DNA from: an uncultured Clostridia bacterium
GTDB lineage: Bacteria > Bacillota_I > Bacilli_A > RFN20 > CAG-288
DNA length: 8,225 nt
Direction: 5' to 3'
Assembly (NCBI GenBank): GCA_900313465.1
Contig: OMRU01000031.1
Span: forward strand, 1 to 8,225
Below are positions 1 through 5,344 of this stretch, piece by piece. Below the pieces are notes generated by a model. The model was not told the origin of the DNA and did no database searches. It worked only from the letters and a program-made list of their open reading frames with translations. Made by a program: the position numbers and the translations under genes. Within the stretch, counting starts at the first letter, position 1; each line of letters begins with the position of its first letter.

Positions 1-487
1 AGACAAGATCTTCCGCTTCCTTGATGACTTCCTCAAAGGACTTGCCTCTCTTGACGTTTTCATAGGCGTAGATAGCCTGCATACCTTCACCAAAACCAGC
101 GGTGGCGGAGTTGATGACATGAACGACTTCTTTATCAGCCTGACCGTTTACCATATCGGCAGCGATACAAGCGGACTGATAAGTGCCAGAGATACCCTTG
201 GCCATGGTAAAGCAGATGACCTGGTTACCTTCATCGACTTCCTTCTGGAAGGCTTCCTGGAACTGTCCGGGAGAAACTAAGGAAGTGTGGACATTCTTCT
301 TGGCTGGATCCAAGGCAGCATAATAGGTCTTGGAAAAAGCGGGAACGTCAATTTCATCATCGTAACAACAATAAGTCTGTCCATTTAAGATGACGTTCAT
401 GCTCATGACATGAATGTCAAGATTCTTCTCTTTTAAGATGGCTGGATAAAGGTTGCTTCCAGCGTCGCAAAAAATTTTGATTGCCAT
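1..487 (-). CDS. DegV family protein (FakB-like fatty-acid-binding protein), N-terminal part, cut by window edge
   Basis: I translated 162 residues from the ATG at 487 down to the left edge. The family is usually about 280-290 residues, so roughly the C-terminal 40% is outside the window. Visible DegV hallmarks, in order: an N-terminal strand followed by CDAGSNL (residues 7-13, equivalent to the usual TDS-x-x-DL), the ligand-contacting TSLVSPGQF (68-76), and the ISGTYQSA signature (99-106), then VINSATAGFGEG (125-135). In characterised FakB proteins the lipid head group is held by these TS and SGT segments, and the bound fatty acid is phosphorylated by FakA, feeding exogenous fatty acids into phospholipid synthesis. 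The protein is expected in the cytosol. The start is supported by a strong Shine-Dalgarno (AGAGGGGGT, complement at 497-505) about 10 bases upstream. No FakA gene is visible here. Family assignment is firm; the FakB role is inference. Confidence 0.9.
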   Translation of the reverse strand, partial: MAIKIFCDAGSNLYPAILKEKNLDIHVMSMNVILNGQTYCCYDDEIDVPAFSKTYYAALDPAKKNVHTSLVSPGQFQEAFQKEVDEGNQVICFTMAKGISGTYQSACIAADMVNGQADKEVVHVINSATAGFGEGMQAIYAYENVKRGKSFEEVIKEAEDLV

Positions 488-510
488 CTGTAATTTACCC
501 CCTCTAATTG

Positions 511-533
511 TCAGTCGTAAAAAAACCAACTGA
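511..533 (-). other. Small hairpin in the degV-like gene 5' UTR
   Basis: On the minus strand TCAGTTG pairs with CGACTGA (7 pairs, one G-U) around a loop GTTTTTTTA. It sits between the candidate promoter and the Shine-Dalgarno of the DegV gene. The U-run is in the loop, not after the stem, so it is not a canonical terminator. It may only stabilise the 5' end. Confidence 0.3.
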
Positions 534-541
534 AATAATAT

Positions 542-570
542 AATATATTTCTCTCAAAATGGCTTGGAAA
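542..570 (-). promoter_or_regulatory. Candidate sigma-A type promoter for the degV-like gene
   Basis: Read on the minus strand: -35 TTTCCA (plus 565-570), a 17-base spacer, and -10 TATATT (plus 542-547; 5 of 6 to consensus). Transcription would begin near 535, leaving a leader of about 48 bases before the ATG at 487. The surrounding A/T-rich sequence allows other -10 registers, such as TATTAT. Placement just downstream of the terminator of the preceding gene supports a separate transcription unit. Confidence 0.5.
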
Positions 571-586
571 TGATTACAAATTTTCT

Positions 587-615
587 AAAAAATTTCTCAA
601 ATCTAGAAATTTTTT
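587..615 (-). terminator. AT-rich hairpin terminator at the end of the methyltransferase gene
   Basis: A perfect 11-bp inverted repeat, AAAAAATTTCT and AGAAATTTTTT, flanks a 7-base loop. On the minus strand the 5' arm covers the last codons of the methyltransferase gene (Lys-Asn-Phe) and the TAG stop lies at the arm/loop boundary. The T-run is within the 3' arm rather than after it, and the stem has only two G-C pairs, so termination may be leaky. The element is symmetric and would be read similarly from either strand. Confidence 0.55.
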
Positions 616-1712
616 GCTAATTCTTTTAATCCGTCATTCTTTAATAGGGAGATGATGTCATCGATGGAATTGAATTCGCGGTCTTTCAAAATCATAAAGA
701 GATCGTGGAAGAGTTTGTTTTCCTCATCTTCGACAACCTGATAGTCTTCTTCCGTCATACCTTGGAAGTATTCTTCTATGATGGCTAGGACATATCTTCT
801 AAAGAGACATAAGATCGATTCTTCAATCCAGTAGTGGCAAGGCTTGTAGTGATATTTCTTTTCGTCACTCTTGAATCTTAAATACATCCATAAAGCGTCT
901 TCGGCGGTGTGATAGATGTCAACAAAGATGTAGTCATACTCTTCTTTCTGAAGTTCTCTTTCAAAGTACAAGAAGGCGTCTTGCTTGATGATATGGATTT
1001 TTTCTTTGTGAGGGAAGTAAGGAAGAATGTTTTTTTCAAAGAGTTGAATGACTTTGCTATCTTTTTCGATGATGGTGACGGAAGTGACATCATCCTTGTT
1101 GGAGACTTCATAAGCGTAATAACCAAGACCTAAGCCAAGAGTAAGGACTTTGCCTTTGGCATTCTTGATATCCTTTTCCATGGTATGAATCTCATGAGGA
1201 GTGATAGACATCCAGACTTCACTCTTCTGCATCAGCATGAGATAAGGAACCTTGCTTCTGAAATAAGAGACATGGGTCTTTTCAGCAAAGTTGTTCTCAC
1301 TATCAGCCATAGTGTCATTATCGTTAAACAGTTCGTATGGTTCAAAATAGTTGTAGGTCAACTGATAGGGGCCTAAAACGACCTTTTTTACTGGGATATG
1401 GTTAAAAGGCTGATCGAGGAAGGCTTTTTCCTTTAAAGGAGTAAGACAACCAAAGAGAGTGTCTTCCTTCATCTTTTCGATGACAGGATCAGCAGAATCG
1501 AGCTGAAGGTAGTTAAAGAAGGCTTCCTCTACAGCTGTCTTTTCATCTAAGCCTTCTTTATCCATGAGGTCTTCAATACCCTTCTTGTTTAAGGCATCAA
1601 AGTTATCCTGCAAGAAATTGTTCCACAATTGGGAGACTTCATAGTTCTCATCGCGCTGAGAGAGAATGTCGTCAAGTTTCTGACGATCGGTGTTGTTTAA
1701 ATTTATTTTCAT
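603..1712 (-). CDS. Class I SAM-dependent methyltransferase / spermidine-synthase-fold protein, substrate unknown
   Basis: This 369-residue protein has a Rossmann-type SAM-binding core in its second half. The glycine loop VLTLGLGLGYYA (residues 189-200, GLGLG at 193-197) is followed by strand VTIIEKD with the ribose-binding acidic residue E216, then QDA (244-246), and YDYIFVDIYHTAED (259-272, D265), which resembles the post-motif region of spermidine synthases and related methyltransferases. Residues 1-100 are charged and predicted helical; residues 105-175 form a mixed region rich in aromatics (GPYQLTYNYFEPYELF) that may hold substrate. I see no signal peptide or membrane segment, so it should be cytosolic. 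It diverges from the ribosomal operon and is followed by a hairpin terminator. The ATG at 1712 lacks a normal Shine-Dalgarno; the next Met is residue 50, so this start is still preferred. Polyamine synthesis is possible but not supported by the visible motifs. Confidence 0.75.
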   Translation of the reverse strand: MKINLNNTDRQKLDDILSQRDENYEVSQLWNNFLQDNFDALNKKGIEDLMDKEGLDEKTAVEEAFFNYLQLDSADPVIEKMKEDTLFGCLTPLKEKAFLDQPFNHIPVKKVVLGPYQLTYNYFEPYELFNDNDTMADSENNFAEKTHVSYFRSKVPYLMLMQKSEVWMSITPHEIHTMEKDIKNAKGKVLTLGLGLGYYAYEVSNKDDVTSVTIIEKDSKVIQLFEKNILPYFPHKEKIHIIKQDAFLYFERELQKEEYDYIFVDIYHTAEDALWMYLRFKSDEKKYHYKPCHYWIEESILCLFRRYVLAIIEEYFQGMTEEDYQVVEDEENKLFHDLFMILKDREFNSIDDIISLLKNDGLKELAKNF

Positions 1713-1747
1713 ACGGATATTCTATACCAAGAGGTCATTTTCTCCAA
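1709..1747 (-). promoter_or_regulatory. Start region of the methyltransferase gene: promoter abutting the ATG, or short upstream ORF
   Basis: Two readings overlap here. As a promoter: -35 TTGGAG (1742-1747), a 17-base spacer and -10 TAGAAT (1719-1724), which would start transcription at or within a few bases of the ATG at 1712 and give a leaderless mRNA. As translation: GGAG (1742-1745) precedes ATG at 1738, opening a nine-codon ORF (MTSWYRISV) whose TGA overlaps the gene start as ATGA, which would couple the two. The GGAG-to-ATG spacing is only 3 bases, so this second reading is weak. A perfect minus-strand TATAAT at 1941-1946, without a good -35, could supply a longer leader. Confidence 0.35.
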
Positions 1748-1872
1748 TAGTCTTCTATAATTCAAAACGCCGGGCTAAGTTGTACGATAACCCCTTTAAA
1801 CATCAAAGAATTGGCCAAAAAAGTCGAAAAAATGACAATTATCCCCTGGAAAGTGAAAACTTGAAGAAGTAT

Positions 1873-1882
1873 TTGTATACAA
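1873..1882. repeat. Perfect 10-bp palindrome TTGTATACAA
   Basis: The sequence TTGTATACAA is a perfect palindrome with a GTATAC core. GntR-type regulators often bind palindromes of this general form, so it could be an operator for either divergent gene, but no regulator gene is nearby and a 10-bp palindrome can arise by chance. Confidence 0.3.
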
Positions 1883-1914
1883 GAGATGCTCGAAACGCCG
1901 TCAAGGGTTGTATC

Positions 1915-1943
1915 TTTACGCGCGCGTGTAAATACTATATATT
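1915..1943 (+). promoter_or_regulatory. Candidate distal S10 promoter (P2) overlapping an inverted repeat
   Basis: -35 TTTACG (1915-1920), 17-base spacer, -10 TATATT (1938-1943, 5 of 6). The -35 and spacer are spanned by an 18-base inverted repeat, TTTAC-N8-GTAAA (1915-1932), whose centre is the CG alternation ACGCGCGCGT, unlike the A/T-rich surroundings. A protein bound there would block RNA polymerase. Alternative -10 registers such as TATTAT at 1940-1945 are possible. Confidence 0.35.
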
Positions 1944-1965
1944 ATAAAGGCGTGAAAAAAACACA

Positions 1966-2013
1966 AAAAAAGTTAACTTTTTTGTTGACTTATATGCTTT
2001 CTGATAGTAGACT
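1966..2013 (+). promoter_or_regulatory. Main S10 operon promoter (P1) with UP-element-like A/T tract
   Basis: -35 TTGACT (1985-1990, 5 of 6 to consensus), a 17-base spacer, and -10 TAGACT (2008-2013). Immediately upstream lies an 18-bp perfect palindrome, AAAAAAGTTAACTTTTTT (1966-1983). Its A-tract followed by T-tract matches the form of an UP element contacted by the RNA polymerase alpha C-terminal domain at strong rRNA and ribosomal-protein promoters. Transcription would begin near 2020, giving a leader of about 130 bases before rpsJ. Confidence 0.65.
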
Positions 2014-2019
2014 ATTACC

Positions 2020-2142
2020 CGCTGAATGCCATTTCAGCCCGTATTGACGTGTGAAGTTGCGGAAACGCCTACAGCGGTTGTCAACGTATTCCGGTTATTC
2101 ATACTGAACGGATGCCCCTACTTAGATCTGGGGTAAAGGAGG
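2020..2142 (+). promoter_or_regulatory. Structured 5' leader of the S10 operon, possible autoregulatory RNA
   Basis: Four hairpins can be drawn between the P1 start and the rpsJ Shine-Dalgarno. H1: GCTGAA/TTCAGC with a 6-base loop (2021-2038). H2: an outer TTGAC/GTCAA pairing (2044-2048 with 2080-2084) enclosing GCG-GAAA-CGC, a GNRA-type tetraloop (2059-2068). H3: CCG/CGG with inner TTCA/TGAA (2091-2111). H4: GCCCC/GGGGT (2114-2118 with 2130-2134), ending one base before the AAAGGAGG ribosome site (2135-2142). In Escherichia coli, uL4 binds an S10 leader hairpin to repress the operon; a similar role here is inference. No U-tract follows any stem, so control, if any, would more likely act on translation. 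Confidence 0.4.
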
Positions 2143-2149
2143 AAACACA

Positions 2150-2461
2150 ATGGCAGAAAACAAATCAATTCGTGTTCGTCTCAAGGGCTATGATCACAAA
2201 GTCCTTGACCAGGCGGTCGCTAAGATCGTCGAAGCCGCTAAGAAGACCGGCGCTCAGGTAGTTGGACCTATCCCGCTCCCTACTGAAAAACAGATCTTCA
2301 CTATCTTACGTTCTCCATTCGTCGACAAGGATTCCCGCGAACAGTTCGAAATCAGAACGCATAAGAGATTGATTGATATCAATCGTCCAACCAAGCAGAC
2401 CATCGACATTCTCAAGAATCTCGATTTGCCAGCTGGCGTTGACGTTGAGATCAAGTTGTAA
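2150..2461 (+). CDS. rpsJ: 30S ribosomal protein uS10 (NusE)
   Basis: At 103 residues this matches the usual bacterial length. The family block [20 protein letters not shown] followed by HKRLIDI (about residues 49-75) is clear. uS10 sits in the 30S head near the A-site and, as NusE, also pairs with NusB in transcription antitermination. The long loop carries [10 protein letters not shown], with Phe where Bacillus has His, and is the region where tetracycline/tigecycline resistance substitutions have been reported in other species. The start is fixed by an excellent AAAGGAGG seven bases upstream. It is the first gene of the operon and its mRNA carries the structured leader. The TAA stop overlaps the next gene's ribosome site region, with a 17-base gap to rplC. 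Confidence 0.98.
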   Translation: MAENKSIRVRLKGYDHKVLDQAVAKIVEAAKKTGAQVVGPIPLPTEKQIFTILRSPFVDKDSREQFEIRTHKRLIDINRPTKQTIDILKNLDLPAGVDVEIKL

Positions 2462-2478
2462 GGAGGATAGAACAGTTT

Positions 2479-3255
2479 ATGAAATCTATCATCGGAAGAA
2501 AGATTGGTATGACCTCTGTCTTCGCCGAAGACGGTTCTACCTATCCAGTTACTGTTGTTGAAGTACTTCCAAACGTCGTTCTCCAGGTCAAGACCAAAGA
2601 GAAGGATGGTTATGAAGCTCTTCAGATTGGCTACGAAGATAAAAAGGAGAGCCGTGCTAACAAGCCATTAGCCGGTGTTTGCAAAAAGGCCAACACTGCT
2701 CCAAAATATTTCATCCGCGAATTAGAAGGCGATGAAATCTACGGCAAATATGAAGTCGGTTCTAGCATTGATGCTTCTATCTTCGCCGCTGGCGATATCG
2801 TCGATGTCACTGCTAAGAGCAAGGGTCATGGTTACACTGGTACCATCAAGAGATATCATGGTGTCATCGGTCCAAAGGGCCATGGTTCCGGTTATCACAG
2901 ACAGATTGGTTCCTTAGCTACCAATGGTCGTTGCAACAACCGTGTCCACGCCGGTAAGAAGATGTCCGGTCAGTGGAGACCACAGACCAGAACCGTTCTC
3001 AACCTCGCCATCGTTGCTGTCGATGTCGAAAAGAACTGCATCTTAATCCGTGGTTCTGTCGCTGGTCCAAAGTATTCCATCATGAAGATTCGTTCTACTG
3101 TGGAACACAAGAGACCATTTGCTGTCAGCCCAATCGTTGACTACACCACTCAGACCATCGCTGATATCGAAAGAAAGCAGCAAGAAGCTCTTGCTAAGGC
3201 TAATGCCGCTCCAAAGAAGGCTGTCAACCCAATGAAGACTTCTAAGAGATCCTAA
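2479..3255 (+). CDS. rplC: 50S ribosomal protein uL3, with altered PTC loop and C-terminal extension
   Basis: The first ~110 residues are typical (MKSIIGRKIGMTSVFAEDG, PVTVVEVLPNVVLQ, DGYEALQIGYEDKK), as is AVDVEKNCILIRGSVAGPK near 180-198. uL3 starts 50S assembly with uL24 and sends a loop toward the peptidyl transferase centre. Two features are odd. In that loop, residues 144-156 read GSLATNGRCNNRV, two residues longer than the Bacillus GSMGPVDPNRV as I recall it, and the usual MGNER/MGGEQ block is WRPQT (166-170). Second, residues 210-258 are an extra tail, making 258 residues against about 209; it includes a short charged helix-like stretch and ends KKAVNPMKTSKRS. Reading frame and codon use are continuous, so this is not a frameshift. 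Ribosome site GGAGG lies 12 bases upstream, a slightly long spacing. Confidence 0.97.
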   Translation: MKSIIGRKIGMTSVFAEDGSTYPVTVVEVLPNVVLQVKTKEKDGYEALQIGYEDKKESRANKPLAGVCKKANTAPKYFIRELEGDEIYGKYEVGSSIDASIFAAGDIVDVTAKSKGHGYTGTIKRYHGVIGPKGHGSGYHRQIGSLATNGRCNNRVHAGKKMSGQWRPQTRTVLNLAIVAVDVEKNCILIRGSVAGPKYSIMKIRSTVEHKRPFAVSPIVDYTTQTIADIERKQQEALAKANAAPKKAVNPMKTSKRS

Positions 3256-3274
3256 TAGGTGAAGGAGAATTAAA

Positions 3275-3949
3275 ATGGCTAACGAAAATCTTAACTGGCC
3301 AGTAGTTGATTATGCTGGCAAAAAGGTCGAAGAAGTCGCCCTTCCCGCTGACCTCTTCGGTGCTGAAATCAAAGAAGTTGTTGTTCAGAGAGCTATCAGA
3401 GTTGACCTCTCTAACAGAAGAGTTGATACTGCTCACACCCTTACCCGTGACATCGTCCATGGTTCCAACCGCAAACCATTCAGACAGAAGGGTACTGGTC
3501 GCGCTAGAGCTGGTACCACTAACTCTCCAGTCTGGAGACACGGTGGTGTTGTCTTCGCTCCAAACGGTGAACAGAATCACACCTTAAAGATGAATAAGAA
3601 GGAACATTACATTGCCTTCACTTCTGCTTTATCTGACAAGGTCGCTAACAATGATCTCATCGTCTTAACCAACGATGCCTTCACTTCTAACAAGACCAAG
3701 GACTTCGCCAAGGCTTTAACTGCTATCGGCGCAGATGAAAAGAAGAACTTATTAGTTGTTGCTGCTTATGATGAAAACCTCATCAAGGCTGCTGCTAACA
3801 TCCCATCCGTCATCATCGTTTCCGCTGATAACCTTTCTGTCTATGACATTCTTAATGCTAAGAAGCTCATCATGGTCAAGGGTGTTATCCCAGCTTGTCT
3901 CGATCACGATGTCGATTGCGATTGCGACGAATGCAAGGAGGCTAAGTAA
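3275..3949 (+). CDS. rplD: 50S ribosomal protein uL4, with Cys/His-rich C-terminal tail
   Basis: The family core is unmistakable: GSNRKPFRQKGTGRARAG (63-80) followed by SPVWRHGGVVFAPNG, the extended loop that lines the peptide exit tunnel, and the C-terminal LSVYDILNAKKLIMVKG. At 224 residues it is about 15-20 longer than usual. The excess is the last 18 residues, beginning ACLDHDVDCDCDEC, with C208, H211, C215, C217 and C220 in a CxxH-xxx-CxCxxC pattern among many acidic residues. This could bind zinc or another metal; that is inference. uL4 is the autogenous repressor of the S10 operon in gamma-proteobacteria. The final Lys-Glu codons (AAG GAG) also encode the Shine-Dalgarno of rplW, two bases beyond the stop, suggesting translational coupling. 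Confidence 0.97.
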   Translation: MANENLNWPVVDYAGKKVEEVALPADLFGAEIKEVVVQRAIRVDLSNRRVDTAHTLTRDIVHGSNRKPFRQKGTGRARAGTTNSPVWRHGGVVFAPNGEQNHTLKMNKKEHYIAFTSALSDKVANNDLIVLTNDAFTSNKTKDFAKALTAIGADEKKNLLVVAAYDENLIKAAANIPSVIIVSADNLSVYDILNAKKLIMVKGVIPACLDHDVDCDCDECKEAK

Positions 3950-3955
3950 TTATGG
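3934..3955 (+). repeat. 22-base junction repeat, copy 1 (rplD end / rplW start)
   Basis: This 22-base stretch begins CAAGGAGGCTAAG and ends TAATTATGG. It encodes the end of uL4 (Lys-Glu-Ala-Lys-stop), a full AAGGAGG ribosome site, and the next ATG. It is identical to 6021-6042. The flanking bases differ on both sides. Confidence 0.9.
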
Positions 3956-4470
3956 CTGAAGAAAAGAAACTCGAAGCTGAAGCTGTTGAAACTCCAGCTG
4001 AAGAAACCAAGCCAGCCAAGAAAGCTGCTGCCAAGAAGGCTCCAGCCAAGAAGGCTGCTACCACCAAGAAGGCTGCTTCCACTAAGAAAGCTGCTGAAAA
4101 GAAAGTTGAAGAACCAGTTGAATATGTCACTCGTCCTGCTATCATCAAGGACTTCTCCATTGTCAAGTATGTTATTGTCACTGAAGAAACCCAGAAGTTA
4201 CAGGCCACTGACAACGCAATGGTCTTCGCTGTTGCTAAGAAAGCTACTAAGCTTGAAATCAAGGCTGCTATCCAGGCCATCTTCAACGCCAAGGTCAAGA
4301 GCGTCAACACTCGTAACGTTCTTCCTAAGACCAGAAGAGTTGGTAGATTCTCTGGTAAGTTAGCTGCCTACAAGAGAGCCATTGTCAGATTTGACTCTTC
4401 CTTCGATCTCGGCAAGATTACTGCCGCTGTTGCTAACGAAGAAAGAGCTGCCAATGAAGAAGCCGAATAA
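3952..4470 (+). CDS. rplW: 50S ribosomal protein uL23, with Ala/Lys-rich N-terminal extension
   Basis: The uL23 fold occupies about residues 58-160: YVTRPAIIKDFSIVKYVI, then KKATKLEIKAAIQAIFNAKVKSVNTRNV and RRVGRFSGKLAAYKRAIV. The usual P-x-I-T-E-K-S start of the domain is here PAIIKDFS. uL23 sits at the tunnel exit and is the docking site for trigger factor and SRP. The family is normally about 95-100 residues; this is 172. The additional residues 1-57 open acidic (MAEEKKLEAEAVETPAEE) and then become an Ala/Lys/Pro repeat based on KKAA units, resembling histone H1 tails. It should be disordered and RNA-binding. A short acidic tail (NEERAANEEAE) ends the protein. The start is fixed by the AAGGAGG inside the end of rplD. 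Confidence 0.96.
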   Translation: MAEEKKLEAEAVETPAEETKPAKKAAAKKAPAKKAATTKKAASTKKAAEKKVEEPVEYVTRPAIIKDFSIVKYVIVTEETQKLQATDNAMVFAVAKKATKLEIKAAIQAIFNAKVKSVNTRNVLPKTRRVGRFSGKLAAYKRAIVRFDSSFDLGKITAAVANEERAANEEAE

Positions 4471-4495
4471 TCAAAGAAAGTTATAGGAGAAAATC

Positions 4496-5326
4496 ATGGC
4501 TATTAAGACTTATAACCCTCTTACTGGGGGTATGAGAAATCTCGCCACTTTATCTACGAGAGATCTCACTAAGAAAGCTCCTGAAAAATCTTTGCTTGTA
4601 CCACTCAAGAAAACTGGTGGTAGAAACAATCAGGGCTACATCACTACCCGTCACATCGGTGGTGGTAACAAGAGAATGTATCGTTTAGTCGACTTCAAGA
4701 GAAGTGGTGAATCCACCTCTACTGTCAAGGCTATCGAATACGATCCAAACAGAAACTGCCGTATCGCTTTAATCATCGATACCAAGGGCAAGAAGAGATA
4801 CATCATCTGTCCAAAGGGCTTAACTGTCGGCATGACTGTTACTGATGGCAAGACCGGCGAAATCTCTGTCGGTAACTGCATGGAATTAGGTTCCATCCCA
4901 GAAGGTATCACTGTTCACAACGTTGAACTCCAGCCAGGCAAGGGCGGCCAGGTCTGCCGTGCTGCTGGTACTTCTGCTCAGATCTTAGGTAAGGAAGATA
5001 AGTACTGCACCTTAAGATTAGCCTCCGGCGAAGTCAGAAAGTTCCTCTTAACCTGCAGAGCCACTATCGGCGCTGTCGGCAACGAAGATTTCAACCTCAC
5101 CTCCAAGGGTAAGGCTGGTAGAACCAGATGGCTTGGCGAACGTCCAACCGTCCGTGGTGCTGTCATGAACCCAAACGACCATCCACATGGTGGTGGTGAA
5201 GGTAAGAACCCAGTCGGTCATGATGCTCCAAGATCTCCTTGGGGTAGAAGACTCATGGGTGTCAAGACTCGTTCCAAGAAGAACAGATCTAACCGTCTCA
5301 TCGTCAGAAGACGTAACGGTAAGTAA
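4496..5326 (+). CDS. rplB: 50S ribosomal protein uL2
   Basis: At 276 residues this is a normal-length uL2, the 50S protein that supports subunit association and the peptidyl transferase centre. The N-terminal half has [21 protein letters not shown] (residues ~38-58), the central SH3-like part includes [21 protein letters not shown], and the C-terminal part has [21 protein letters not shown], with H229 matching the conserved histidine important for peptidyl transferase activity in E. coli. The basic tail ([16 protein letters not shown]) is standard. Six cysteines (in NRNC, IICP, GNCM, QVCR, KYCT, LLTC) are more than usual for bacterial uL2. Ribosome site AGGAG lies a few bases upstream; the gap from rplW is 25 bases, the largest in the operon here. 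Confidence 0.98.
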   Translation: MAIKTYNPLTGGMRNLATLSTRDLTKKAPEKSLLVPLKKTGGRNNQGYITTRHIGGGNKRMYRLVDFKRSGESTSTVKAIEYDPNRNCRIALIIDTKGKKRYIICPKGLTVGMTVTDGKTGEISVGNCMELGSIPEGITVHNVELQPGKGGQVCRAAGTSAQILGKEDKYCTLRLASGEVRKFLLTCRATIGAVGNEDFNLTSKGKAGRTRWLGERPTVRGAVMNPNDHPHGGGEGKNPVGHDAPRSPWGRRLMGVKTRSKKNRSNRLIVRRRNGK

Positions 5327-5344
5327 ACAGGAGGAGAATGAGAA

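Larger units (their letters stand above)
1713..2149. other. Divergent intergenic region between methyltransferase gene and S10 operon
   Basis: This 437-base gap holds no convincing gene. Bases 1713-1747 carry minus-strand start signals; 1748-1872 show nothing I can name; 1873-1882 is a perfect palindrome; 1915-1943 holds a candidate upstream promoter overlapping an inverted repeat; 1966-2013 holds the best promoter with an upstream A/T palindrome; 2020-2142 is a hairpin-rich leader ending at the rpsJ Shine-Dalgarno. Genes usually found upstream of this operon in Bacillota (rpsL, rpsG, fusA, tuf) are absent. Confidence 0.8.

Noticed and set aside
1690..1947. 85-residue plus-strand ORF in the intergenic region
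   Set aside because: It overlaps the methyltransferase start, has no clear ribosome site, covers the promoter-like elements, and its composition is that of translated A/T-rich non-coding DNA.
1765..2069. Three copies of AAACGCC (1765-1771, 1893-1899, 2063-2069)
   Set aside because: Seven bases with unequal spacing and no shared flanks; too short to separate from chance, and the third copy is explained by a leader hairpin.
2114..2134. Leader hairpin H4 as a transcription attenuator
   Set aside because: The stem is short (four G-C pairs and one G-U) and is followed by AAAGGAGG rather than a U-tract.
3942..4310. 122-residue minus-strand ORF with hydrophobic Ala/Phe/Leu runs opposite rplW
   Set aside because: The apparent membrane-like repeats are the reverse reading of the Lys/Ala codons of the uL23 tail; no independent gene signals.
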